A stretch of 64,000 nucleotides of DNA, taken from contig QRFJ01004908.1 in the NCBI GenBank assembly GCA_006176705.1, positions 620,001 to 684,000 of the forward strand, in the 5' to 3' direction. Positions 43,820 through 55,070 of this stretch are shown piece after piece (position 1 is the stretch's first letter; the number at the start of each line of letters is the position of its first letter). Origin of the DNA: Cocos nucifera. Taxonomy: Eukaryota > Streptophyta > Magnoliopsida > Arecales > Arecaceae. Both the position numbers and the translations under genes were made by a program. The notes under the pieces are model-generated. The model saw only the letters and a program-made list of their open reading frames with translations. It made no database searches and was not told the DNA's origin.

Positions 43820-46800
43820 AGTTGAAGCTCGGGGGAGATCTTGTCTCCAACTAAGGTTGAAGTTGTAGTCGAAGCTCGAGGAAGATCTCATCTCCAGCTG
43901 AGGTTGAAGTTGTAGTCGAAGCTCGGAGAAGATCTCATCTTCAGTCGAGGTTAACGTTGAAATTGAAGCTCGGAAGAGATCTTATCTTCAGCCAGGGTTG
44001 AAGTTATAGTCGAAGCTCGGGGGAGATTTGATCTCCAGCTGAGGTTGAAGTTATAGTTGAAGCTCGGAAGAGATCTTATCTCCAACCGAGGTTGAAGTTG
44101 TAGTCGAAGCTCGGGGGAGATCTTATCTTCAGTCGGGGTTGAAGTTGTAGTCGAAGCTCGAGGGAGATCTGATCTCCAGCTAAGGTTGAAGTTATAGATG
44201 AAGCTCGGAGGAAATCTAATCTTCAGGTGAGATTGAAGTTGAAGTTGAGACTCGGAGAAGATCTTATCTCCAGTCGAGGTTGAAGGAGATCTCATCTCTT
44301 ATTGATGAAGATGTTGAAGCTCGAAGGAGATCCTATCTCCAGCTGAGATCGAAGGTGGAGCTTGGAAAAGATCTTATTTTCAGCAGTCGAGGTTGAAGAA
44401 GATCTCATCTCCTATCGACATAGACTCTGAAGCTCAGAGAAAATCTTATCTCCAGCGGTTAAGGTTGAAGGAGATCTCATCTCCTACCGACGTAGACTCT
44501 AAAGCTCAGAGGAGATCTTATCTCCAGCAGTCGAGGTCAAAGGTGAAGCTCGAGAGAGATCTTATCTCCAGCAATCGAAGTTGAAGGAGATCTCATCTTC
44601 TGTTGGCATAGACTCTAGAGCTCGGAGGAGATCTTATCTCCAATCAAGGTTGAAGAAGATCTCATCTCCTATTGGCGTAGACTTTGGAGCTCGAAAAAGA
44701 TCTTATCTTCAGTCGAGGTTGACTTGAACACTCGAAAGAGATCTTATCTCTGACCGAGGTTGAAGAAGATCTCATCTTCTATTGACGTAGATTTGGATGC
44801 TCAGAAGAGATCTTATCTCTGGTCGAGGTTCACTTGGACGTTCGAAAGAGATCTTATCTCTAACTGAGATTGAAGAAAATCTTATCTCCTATTGGCGTAG
44901 ACTTGGACGCTCGAAAGAGATCTTATCTCTAGCCAAGGTTGACTTGGATGCTCGGGAGAGATCTTATCTCTGGCTGCCAAGGTTGAAGGAGAATCTCATC
45001 TCCTATTGGCGTAGACTCTGGAGCTCGGAAGAGATCTTATCTTCAGTCGAGGTTAAAGAAAATCTCATCTTCTGTTGGCGTAGACTCTGAAGCTCGAAAG
45101 AGATTTTATCTCTAGCCGAGGTTGACTTGGATGCTCGGAAGAGATCTTATCTCTGGCCGAGGTTGACTTGGATGCTTGGAAGAGATCTTATCTCTAACCG
45201 AGGTTGAAGAAGATCTTATCTTCTGTTGGCGTAGACTTGGATGCTCGGAAGAGATCTTATCTCTAGCCGAGGTTAACTTAGACGCTCGAGAGAGATCTTA
45301 TCTCTAACCAAGGTTGAAGAAGATCTTATCTCCTATTGGCGTAGACTTGGACGCTCGAGAGAGATCTTATCTCTAGCCGAGGTTGACTTGGATGCTTGGA
45401 AGAGATCTTATCTTCGATCGAGGTTGAAGTTGTAGTCGAAGCTCGGAGAAGATCTCATCTCCAGTTGAAGTTGACGTTGAAGTTGAAGCTCGAGAGAGAT
45501 CTTATCTCCAGTCGGGGTTGAAGTTGTAGTCAAAGCTCGAGGAAGATCTGATCTTCAGCTAAGGTTAAAATTATAGTTGAAGCTCGAAAGAAATCTTATT
45601 TCCAGTCGAGGTTGACGTTGAAGTTGGAGCTTGGAGGAGATTTGATCTCCAATTAAGGTTGAAGTTGAAGCTAAGGCTCGGGGGAGATCTCATCTTCAGT
45701 CGAGGTTGAAGAAGATCTCATCTCTTATTGACGAAGATGTTGAAGCTTGAGGGAGATCCTCTCTCCAATCGAGATTGAAGGTGGAGCTTGTGGGAGATCT
45801 TATCTTCAGTAGCTGAGGTTGAAGGAGATCTCATCTCCTACCGATGTAGACTCTAAAGCTCGGAGGAGATCTTATCTCCAGCGGTCGAGGTCAAAGATGG
45901 AGCTCGAGAGAAATTTTATCTCTAACAGTCGAGGTCAAAGATGAAGCTCGAGGGAGATCTTATCTCCAGCAGTCGAGGATAAAGATGGAGCTCGGGAGAG
46001 ATCTTATTTTCAGTAGCCAAGATTGAAGAAGATCTTATCTTCTGTTGGCGTAGACTTAGATGCTCGAAAGAGGTCTTATCTCTGGATGAGGTTGAAAGAT
46101 ATCTTATCTCCTATTAATGTAGACTTGGACGCTCAGAAGAGATCTTATCTCTAGTCGGGATTGAAGAAGATCTTATCTCCTATTGGCATAGACTTGGATA
46201 CTCGGAAGAGATCTTATCTCTGATCGAGGTTGACTTGGACGCTCGAGAGAGATCTTATCTCTAGTCGAGGTTGAAGCTCAGACACTCGGAAGAGATCTTA
46301 TCTCTCGTCGAGGTTGAAGGAGATCTTATCTTCTACCGACATAGAAGCTTAGGCACTCGAAAGAGATCTTATCTCTAGACGAGGTTGAAGCTCGAATGCT
46401 CGGAAGAGATCTTATCTCTAGGCGAGGTTGAAGATTGAGCTCAGAAAAGATCTTATCTCCAGTAGTCGAGATTGAAGGAGATCTTATCTTCTGTTGACAT
46501 AGAAGCTCGGATGCTCAGGAGAGATATTATCTCTAGCTGAGATTGAAGATCGGACGCTTGAGAGAGATCTTATCTCTAGCCAAGGTTGAAGAAGATTCTT
46601 ATCTCCTATTGACGTAGAAGCTCGGATGAGATCTCATCTCCAGTAGCTGAGGTGGCAGTTGAAATCAAGGCTCGGAGGAGATCTCGTCTCCAATCGAGGT
46701 TGAAGTTGAAATAGAGGCTCGGGGGAGATCTTATCTTCAGTAGAGGTTGAAGGAGATCTCATCTCCTGTTGATGAAGATGTTGAAGCTCGGAGGAGATCC

Positions 46801-48840
46801 TATCTCTAGTCAAGATTGAAATTGAAATCGAGACTCGGGGGAGATCTCGTCTCCAGCTGAGGTTGAGAAAGATTTTATCTCCTATTGATATAGACTCTGA
46901 AGCTCGGAAGAGATCTTATCTCTAGCCGAGGTTGAAGATGAAGCTCGCGAGAGATCTTATCTCCAATAGTCGAGATTGAAGGTGGAGCTCGGGGAAGATC
47001 TTATCTCTAGTAGCCGATATTGAAGGAAATCTTATTTTCTATCGACGTAGACTCTGAAGCTCGGAAGAGATCTTATCTCCAACGGTCGAGGTTGAAGGAG
47101 ATCTCATCTCCTGTCGACGTAGAATCTAGAGCTTGAAGGAGATCTTATCTCCAACGGTCGAGGTTGAAGGAGATCTCATCTCCTACCAACGTAGAATCTA
47201 GAGCTCGAAGAAGATCTTATCTCTAGCGGTCGAGGTTGAAGGAGATCTCATCTCCTGCCGACATAGACTCTGAAACTCGAAGAAGATCTTATCTCCAGCA
47301 GTCGAGATCAAAGATGGAGCTCAGAGGAGATCTTATCTCCAGCAGTCGAGATTGAAGAAGATCTTATCTCCTACCGATGTAGAAGCTCGGAGGAGATCTT
47401 ATCTTCAGTAGTCGAGGTTGAAGAAGATTTTATCTTCGATTGACGTAGAGGCTCGAGGGAGATCTCATCTCTAGCAGCAGAGGTTGTAGGTAGAGCTCGG
47501 AGAAGATCTTATTTTCAGCAGTCGAGGTTGAAGATGGAGCTCGGAGGAGATCTTATCTCCAGCAGTCGAGATTGAAGGAGATCTTATCTCTTGCCGACAT
47601 AGACTTTGAAGCTCGAAGAAGATCTTATCTTCAGCAGTCGAGGTTGAAGAAGATCTTATCTTCTACCGACGTAGACTTTGGAGCTCGGAGAGATCTTATC
47701 TCCAGCGATCGAGGTTGAAGATGAAGTTCGGTGGAGATCTTATCTCCTACTATCGAGGTCAAAGAATAGAGCTCGGGGGAGATCTTATCTCTGATAGCTG
47801 AGGTCAAAAATAAAGCTTGGAAGAGATCTTATCTCCAATAGTTGAGGTTGAAGGAGATCTTATCTTCTATTGGCGTAGACTTGGATGCTCGGAGGAGATC
47901 TTATCTCCAGCGGTCGAGGTTGAAGAAGATCTCATCTCCTACCGACATAGGCTCTGAAGCTCGGAAGAGATCTTATCTCCAGCGATCGAGGTTGAAAAAG
48001 ATCTCATCTCCTACCGATGTAGACTCTGGAGCTCAGGCGAGATCTTATTTCCAGTAGTTGAGGTGAAAGATGGAGCTCGGAGAAGATCTTATCTCCAACA
48101 GTCGAGGTTGAAGGAGATCTCATCTTCTGTTGGTGTAGACTCTGAAGCTCGAGAGAGATCTTATCTCCAGCGATCGAGGTCAAAGATGGAGCTCGGAGGA
48201 GATCTTATCTCCAACAGTCAAGATCAAAGATGAAGCTCGAGGAAGATCTTATCTCCGACAGTCGAGGTTAAAAGAGATCTTATCTCCTATGGGCGTAGAC
48301 TTGGACGCTCGGTAGAGATCTTATCTCTGATCGAGGTTGAAGGAGATCTTATCTTCTATTGACATAGACTCTGAAGCTCGAAAGAGATCTTATCTCTAGC
48401 CGAGGTTGACTTGGATGCTCGGAAGAGATCTTATCTCTGGCCGAGGTTGAAGAAGATCTTATCTCCTATTGACGTAGACTTGATCGCTTAGAAAAAATCT
48501 TATCTCTAGCCGAGATTGAAGAAGATCTTATCTCCTGTTGGTATAGACTTGGACGCCCAAGAGAGATATTATCTCTAGTTGAGGTTGACTTAGACGCTCG
48601 GAAGAGATCTTATCTCTGGCCAAGGTTGAAGGAGATCTTATCTCCTGTTGGCGTAAACTTGGACGCTCGAAAGAGATCCTATCTCTGGCCGAGGTTGACT
48701 TGGGCGCTTGAGAGAGATTGTATCTTTAGTCGAGGGTGAAGCTCGGATGCTCGAAAGAGATTTTATCTCTAGCCAAGGTTGAAGCTCGGGTACTCGAAAG
48801 AGATCTTATCTCTAGCCGAGGTTGAAGGACTTCGACTCGC
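43820..48840 (-). repeat. Element D: 5-kb dyad-repeat array
   Basis: About 5 kb of tandem units carry GGAGATCTTATCTCC or variants (GAGATCTCATCTC, AGAGATCTTATCTCT, GAAGATCTTATCTTC) roughly every 30-50 bp. Linker families are GGTTGAAGTTGTAGTCGAAG near the 3' LTR, AGCAGTCGAGGTCAAAGATGGAGC in the middle, and GCCGAGGTTGACTTGGATGCTCG and TATTGGCGTAGACTTGGACG in several blocks. Linkers alternate in higher-order patterns, e.g. 41-bp units near 45100-45200. Short frames (44393-44584, 44797-45090, 47842-48057) read as variations of KEILSPTDVDSEARRRSYLQ and come from the repeat. Confidence 0.92.
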
Positions 48841-49019
48841 TCATGTTAGAATGAGATTCTCCTTCTGTTCCTAACACGGCCACTATTGATTACTTCTTTT
48901 CTGTCATCACATAGTTTTTGCACCAAAAAATAATATTATTGAAATAAAAGAATTTTATTGAAGAAAAATTACTGACAGCACATCCTCGAATTTTCTATGT
49001 TTTAGGATCGTGGGAGCAT

Positions 49020-50730
49020 TGTTCCTCTGAATTCCTTCAGACGATAAGTTCTGAGCCGAACGACCTCCTCTATCTCATGTTGGCCTTCTCAATTTGGAAC
49101 AAGCTTCTCTTGGCTTTGAAGCTGAAAGATAATGGCTCACCGAAGTACCAAGCTCCTCCCAGACGTGGCGTCGATGATACAAAAGACGATCAACCTTTTT
49201 ATTGTTCCTCTATCATTAATGGTTCTGGCTACGACAGCATTCTTGGTCAATCTTCTCTTTCTTCAAACTGGCATCTGAGGAATCGACCCAACCGTCCCCT
49301 CCTGATGAGCTCCTCGATTTCATCTCGGAGTTGAATGCATTCTTCAGTATCGTAGCTGTGGTCACGATGGTAGAGACAGTACTTATATCGATCGTGCTTG
49401 TTTGAAGAAAATCATAATTCTTCTGATCTTAGTAGCTGATTCTTAATTTTCATCAGAACTTGAGCTTTAGAAGCATTAAGGGAGGGCATAGTTATAGAAC
49501 CTTTCGGAGGGAGGACTACTTCATGTCCTTCTATCAGAGCTTTCTTGATGACGAGCTCGAGAAGAAGTTCGGGCTCGCTTGCGCTCGGGAGGAGTCCATG
49601 AGCGCAGTTGAACTTCACTCGGTCCTCCATCGATGGTGGATCTATTAGACTCGTCCGTCCACCGCTCTCCTATGGTTTCTTCATTCTTCAATTTGAAGAC
49701 TTCTTCCATACGAACATATCTCTCAGCCTGGGCTAGTAGATCGATAAAGTTTTTGGGATACTTCTTCTTCAAAAAAAATAGCAAATCATTCTTCTGAAGG
49801 CTGCCCTTGAGTGCAGCCATTGCAACAGACTGATCTAGATCCCGAACCTTCAATGCCGCAGTGTTAAATCGGATGACATAAGCTTGGATGGATTCTTCTT
49901 CCTTCTGCTTGACATTCATCAGAAAATCCGAACCTCGGTGCGGACGTCGGCTACTGACGAAGTGAGCCACGAACTGATGGCTCATCTGATCAAAAAAAAA
50001 GATCGTACCTAGCTTCAATATCGAGTACCAATTTTTTGCTGTTTTCTTTAAGGTAGATGGAAAGACTCAGCATAATATGATGTCTGGTGCGCCATGGAGT
50101 AGCATCATGGTTCGAAAGGCCTTCAGATGATTAATCGGATCAGAAGTTCCATCGTAGCTTTCAAATTGAGGGAGCTTGAAGTTTGACGGAATGGACTCTT
50201 ACATAATTTGGGGAGAAAAAGGAGGATCGATGCGGACGTCATCATGGTGAGCTGGGGCGATGTGATCGAGCTCCTCAATTCGTCGGTCCATCTTTCGTAG
50301 TTTGTGGTTGACAATGTCATCTCGATCGCAGACCTTGGAGGGCTTTCGACTACAGATGAGGAAGATCTCCTTTAGAGGAGAACCATGATCCAAACTTAGA
50401 TCCTCTGCTCTCTGTTTCTCTTTTCTAGCGACGACGGGTATACTAGCCCAAATGCTCTTTCTTGGAATCAGTTTTCGACATCCTGATGGTGAGTTTTCTA
50501 GGAGAGTCACCATCGGAGGCTGCTGCATAACCTGCACCATCTCGGTGAAACTCTGAACCCACTGTATCAGCAAGTTAAACTGCTCCAAATCTACCATGAT
50601 CGTCGATGGAGGTGGAGATTGAAGTGCCGGTGTGGGGCAGGAGTGGATGGATCCAGTCTAGATTTGATGGCAGACGTGGTAGATCTTTGGATAGATATTT
50701 TTTTTGAGATATTTCTTGGAATTAAGAAAG
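49020..50730 (-). pseudogene. gag: Element D: gag, lightly broken
   Basis: The minus frame at 50199-50597 gives the N-terminal part (LEQFNLLIQWVQSFTEMVQV ... MDRRIEELDHIAPAHHDD). After a stop, the core is at 49521-50018: FFFDQMSHQFVAHFVSSRRP, YVIRFNTAALKVRDLDQSVA, LFFLKKKYPKNFIDLLAQAE, then a basic tail. A further frame encodes a CLYHRDHSYDTEEC zinc-finger-like motif (about 49350-49400), as in Gag C-termini of Tat/Ogre-type gypsy elements. No protease or reverse transcriptase follows before the array. Gag would form particles; the element presumably borrows other proteins. Confidence 0.85.
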
Positions 50731-50817
50731 AGGATGGAGATAAATCTTGGAGAAGAAGGTCGATAGGGTCGGCTGAGCACTCCTTTAAGAACAAGGATAC
50801 CTCATGAATAGAGGATC

Positions 50818-50836
50818 CTTCCTCTAGTGTCAATTT
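50818..50836 (-). other. Element D: primer-binding site
   Basis: The minus strand reads AAATTGACACTAGAGGAAGG after the LTR end, two changes from the form in C. Confidence 0.7.
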
Positions 50837-51819
50837 TATTGGTGCAGAATCTGGTCGATGCTAGGATGAGCTGGAGAAGAGGTGGATGAGGTCACCGTCG
50901 GTGACCTACAAAATAAAGTTTCATCCGAAGTCGATGGTGGTGGCTCTGGTGGGATCCTCCGATGATCAAGTCAGCTCTTCTGGCTAACAAAAATGGAGTG
51001 CTCAGGCGAGAGCTTCGGTAGAGTTTCGGATAGGAGAAGAGAGCTTAGAGCTTCGAGAAAACGTATCTGAAGGATTTCTTTTTATAAGCAGAGCTTGATT
51101 GATGATGATAGCTGCAGCTGTCTGACAGAAGGCCGCTCGAGGCATGATGGAGTTCGGTACGAAGAGGAAGATATTATCAGATTGATAGTGACAGTCATAC
51201 CATCTAGTAGTGAGCCACTCTAGGCCTGATGGAGTCTATCATGGAGGGGAGCACCGTCTGTAGTAGACTGATGGCGATCGTTCATCGAGATTTAATAGCC
51301 ATAGTTCGGAGGATGTAGGTGTTGGTTGATGAAGAACTCTGACATACATCAATTTCGGAGGAGTTCGGACTCCCAAAGGAAATACGACTAAATGAGATCA
51401 TCCAAGAGGAACGCTAGCTGAAGCAAAGATCTGAAAGGAGTTCGGCTCCTAAAGGAGTTCGACCGAAGGAGAAGTCTAGACAGTGTTTGGCTCCCGTAGA
51501 AGTCCGACTGAAGGAAGAGTATGGAGGGAGCTCAACTTCCATCAAAGTCCGATTGAAGGAGGGGTGCGAAAAAAATTTAGCTTCCGTATGAGTCTGACTG
51601 AAGGAGAAGTACGAAGGGAGTTCGGCTCCCATAGGAGTCCGACTGAAGGAGAAGATTCGAAAGAAGTTCAGCCGCTGGGAGAGTTCGACTGACTGAAGGA
51701 GATCGGATGGGGTTTGACCGTTGTGAGAGAATTTTTTATTGGAGCTCTTCCATGATTACCAGCTGCATTAGGCTAAGCCCCAGATTGGACTTTGACGGGA
51801 GCGAAATTTATCCCCAATA
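50837..51819 (-). repeat. Element D: 5' LTR
   Basis: TATTGGTG to AATTTATCCCCAATA, 983 bases, with TATA box at 51078-51086. It is shorter than its partner because fewer 45-bp-type units are present at 51420-51660. Confidence 0.92.
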
Positions 51820-51824
51820 ATTAG

Positions 51825-53000
51825 AAATTCAAATTTTGAAAGAAAATATTTTCAAAGAAGGTTGGATCTCTAAATTCAATTATAGTATCATTTGAGATTC
51901 CAAAGATTTCGCAATTAACTACTAGAAATCTATAAGTGTTACTGTCAAAAGAATATCTTATAAAGATAGTATCTACAATTTTAGGTGTAATCTTTTTTCT
52001 TTTGGGTTCAAAAATTCTGACCTTTGCTAGACACCTCCACTCTCGGAAGTAACTTATCTTAAAGTTTGTGTCCCTTCCAAAGCACATATGAAGTTTTTTC
52101 ATTATCCTTAGATGAAATTTTATTTAAAATATAATAAGTTGATAATAGAGTCTCCCCCCATAAGTTATAAGGTACATCAGAAATTATAATCATGGCATTG
52201 ATCATGTCTAGTAAGATTTGGTTCTTACACTCAGCCATATCATTAGGTTGAGATGAGTATGGGGCTGTGACAATGAATTATTTTGTGCTCTTCACAAAAT
52301 TAAGCAGACTCATTTAAAATATACCCTTCTCCTATATCAAACCTTACTATCTTAATCTTTTTTTTATTCATTTTTGACTTTAGATTTATAAACTTTGAAT
52401 TTATTAAGAACTTCATCTTTAATTTTTAAAAGATAGGTGTGATGAAATTTAGAGAAATCATTTATGAAAGTCATAAAATATTGACTTCCTCCTCTAGTTG
52501 GTCTCCTATTTGAGTCACATATATTACTATGAATAAGTTCTAACTTTTGGGTATTTCTAGTTGAGATTGATTTAAAAAGTTTTTTTTACTTACTTGGATT
52601 GTGCACAGATTTCATATTTACTATGATCGATTTTAATTTTAGTGATTAAGTTTAAATTTGATATTTTCATGATTGATCTATAATTTATATGTCCCAGCTT
52701 ATCATGCCATATATCATAAGATTCAGTATTTATCAAATGAGATTGATTGGAGAATAAGAAAGACTTGTCATTAATTGAAAAAGACAGTACATTTATTTTG
52801 AAAAGACTCTCAAATACGAATCCTTTTCGAATAAAGATTTCTTCTTTAAAGATTACAACTTTATTAGATTCTAACATAACTTTATAGTCAAGTTGTACTA
52901 ATAAGGATTCACTAATTAAATTCTTACAAATATCAAAAACATGGTAGACATTGTATAGAGTTAGTCTTTCCAGATGTTAGCCTTCGCTTAATAGATTCAA
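51825..53000 (-). pseudogene. pol: Element G: integrase and pre-integrase region
   Basis: The minus frame at 51821-52102 reads CLAKVRIFEPKRKKITPKIV, then DTIFIRYSFDSNTYRFLVVN and TFFENIF, the C-terminal copia integrase stretch. The frame at 52590-52877 reads YDIWHDKLGHINYRSIMKIS (HxxxH region of the integrase zinc finger). The core catalytic part between (about 52150-52580) is readable only in fragments. Element D begins 15 codons after the integrase tail. Confidence 0.86.
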
Positions 53001-54125
53001 CTTCTAATATATTGACAGACGTCCCATCTCCTACAGTTATACTTCTTCCACTTGAGTCTTAATAGGAACAAAACTAAGTCCTATTACCACAGACATAAAT
53101 ATTGGCACCAGAATCTAACCACCAATATAGGTTTGAATAAATAAGGTTAATAGTAGGTACAAAGGTTACTGATCAAAAGGTAGAGTTTGAAGATCTGATG
53201 AAATTTGAAGGTCCAGTCTCGATCATGTTGACTTGAGACTTGTGCTGGTTTGGTTGACCCTTCTTGAAAGTGGTGATCTTTTTTTTCTTTCTATAATAAT
53301 AATAGATGGTTGTCCCAATCATAGACATAATAGAATCTTCCATCATTTTTCTTCTTATTTTCTTTTGGTTAATTAGATTTAGGATTGCCTTTAGGACCTT
53401 TACTTTCGGACTTAAAGTTTTTAAACTTAGGTTTATAGTTGTGGTTTTGAAATTGTTTAGATTGATGGCCCTTAAAAGTTTGATTTTTATCTTAAGAGTC
53501 AATCTCAGTTAAATTTATTTTGATTTGCATCTGATTCTCTTTAGCCTTCCTAAGACGATATTGGTCTTCTATTCTAATATATTGGATAACAGATCTAAGA
53601 TTCATGATTCCTTAAGTTCTTCTAAGTTTTTGGGCAAATTTAGATCAGAAAGGTGGTAACTTATCAATTAAGCAAGATACTTAATAATTTTCATCTAATA
53701 TAGAACCACCTTTATGAATCTCATGGATAAAGTTTTGAAATTGATGGATATGATCATTGATGGGGATATTATCTATCATTTTATAATTATTAAAGTCAAT
53801 AATAGTAAGTCTTTGAATACTTTCATTATCTGTAATGTAGGCATCTTCTAAAGTATACTAAAGATATTTAGCAGTCTTATATTTTTTTGTAGGTTTCATA
53901 TAATTCGTCTAAAAGACAACTAAGTATTCTAAACCTACAGTAAAACTATATTTTCTTTGGAGATCTGTCTATCATAGGTTTATGGTCTGAGGAATTAGAA
54001 GAAGATCCTTTTAAAAGATAAGAAAGATTTTTCTCTATAGTAGATATAAAGCCCAATATTATAAACCAGACTTCTAGATGTTTTTGCCATCTAGGCTTGA
54101 AACTAGATGCATCATCACTACCCAT
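53000..54125 (-). pseudogene. gag: Element G: gag and protease region
   Basis: From 54125 the minus strand reads SDDASSFKPRWQKHLEVWFI then TIEKNLSYLLKGSSS, typical of a copia gag start. The zinc-knuckle position near 53290-53330 reads FYYVYDWDNHL, in which the usual first two cysteines are tyrosines. A protease-like stretch with a decayed ...GGQILVPI follows. The frame at 53173-53502 is out of phase with these matches. Confidence 0.78.
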
Positions 54126-54449
54126 TCTTAAAGATTTAATAAAGAAAATTAGAGAAGAAAAAATGAGGTATGGAAGCTACAAAAGAAACCTAAAAATTTT
54201 ATTCAATATTTTCATGATCTTGAACAACCTCCAAAATTGGTTTAACCTTTTTATAACTATTTGATTAAGTCCAACAAAAAAGAATAAAATAAACAACCAA
54301 TATATGTAAAATATATGAAGCATATTTTCAAGAACAAAATAAAATAATTATATCTAAAGAATGCTAACCCAATTTTGGTTTCGGTAGATTAATAAAAAAT
54401 ATATATATTCTATACTAGTGGATTAGCACATTATTAGTTTCTTAAACAT

Positions 54450-55070
54450 AATTCGGAGAAATATACCTTAGAATGTTGGAACACTGATATATGCTGGATA
54501 TAGTTTAAGAAAACTAATAAAATTTTGAATAATTAAATCTATAAATTTATAGAAGATCGCTAAACCAAATTTAAAGAATCAGAAGCATGTGCATTACTGT
54601 TCTAAGATATATTTTCATCTCTTATATAGAAAATATCCGGAAACACCTCAAAATACGATCGATATCTTCCTCCTACAAGCATGACCATGGTGGAAGTTGA
54701 TGAAAACTCTTTCAGCATTCAGAACAAGAAGTAGAGAAATTGAAATAGTAAAAGATGTTTGGAAAATTAGAGAGAGGAAGATTAGATTTGGATTGCATGC
54801 TAGGTTACGGAGTCAAGGGTCTCTTTTATAGCCATCAAATTTTGAATGTTGGGCCAGCCCAATGTTCAAAAAATAAATGACCCAAATAAAGCTCCAAAAG
54901 TAAATAAAAATAATTTAAAAAATAGTAATATTTGGGTTGGTAAGGTGTGGCACTTGCACCACCTGCATCGATTCGATTTGCGCAGGCGAGTATTGAAAAT
55001 TTTCCTTTAAATCACTTCAAATGCTCCTAAGGGCTAGACCAAACTCTTTTCTTATATAAAGGCGAGTATT
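54450..55070 (-). repeat. Element G: 5' LTR, approximate
   Basis: Counterpart of 39590-40240. The high-coordinate end is near CTTTTCTTATATAAAGG at about 55045-55060. No primer-binding site of the TGGTATCAGAG type was seen on its low side (54126-54450 is AT-rich leader). Confidence 0.62.

Larger units (their letters stand above)
42610..51819 (-). mobile_element. Element D: complete TR-GAG retrotransposon with a 5-kb repeat array
   Basis: This full-length minus-strand copy of 9210 bases has a perfect 5-bp target duplication ATTAG (42605-42609 and 51820-51824). The 5' LTR is 50837-51819, gag about 49020-50730, the dyad array 43820-48840, and the 3' LTR 42610-43727. It interrupts copia element G between integrase and reverse transcriptase. 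The array is more than half of the element. No pol domain was found. The perfect duplication and better-preserved gag suggest it is younger than B. Confidence 0.95.
39590..55070 (-). mobile_element. Element G: Ty1/copia retrotransposon split by element D
   Basis: Related terminal sequences lie at about 39590-40240 and 54450-55070. Shared blocks are AATAAAATTTTGAATAATTAAA, ATAAATTTATAGAA, CACTGTTCTAA.ATATATTTT and GATTGCATGCT. Between them, on the minus strand, are gag (53000-54125), pre-integrase and integrase (51825-53000), and, beyond element D, reverse transcriptase and RNase H (40890-42609). The order is that of copia. The exact LTR ends, primer-binding site and target duplication could not be fixed. 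Without D it is about 6.3 kb. Confidence 0.82.
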
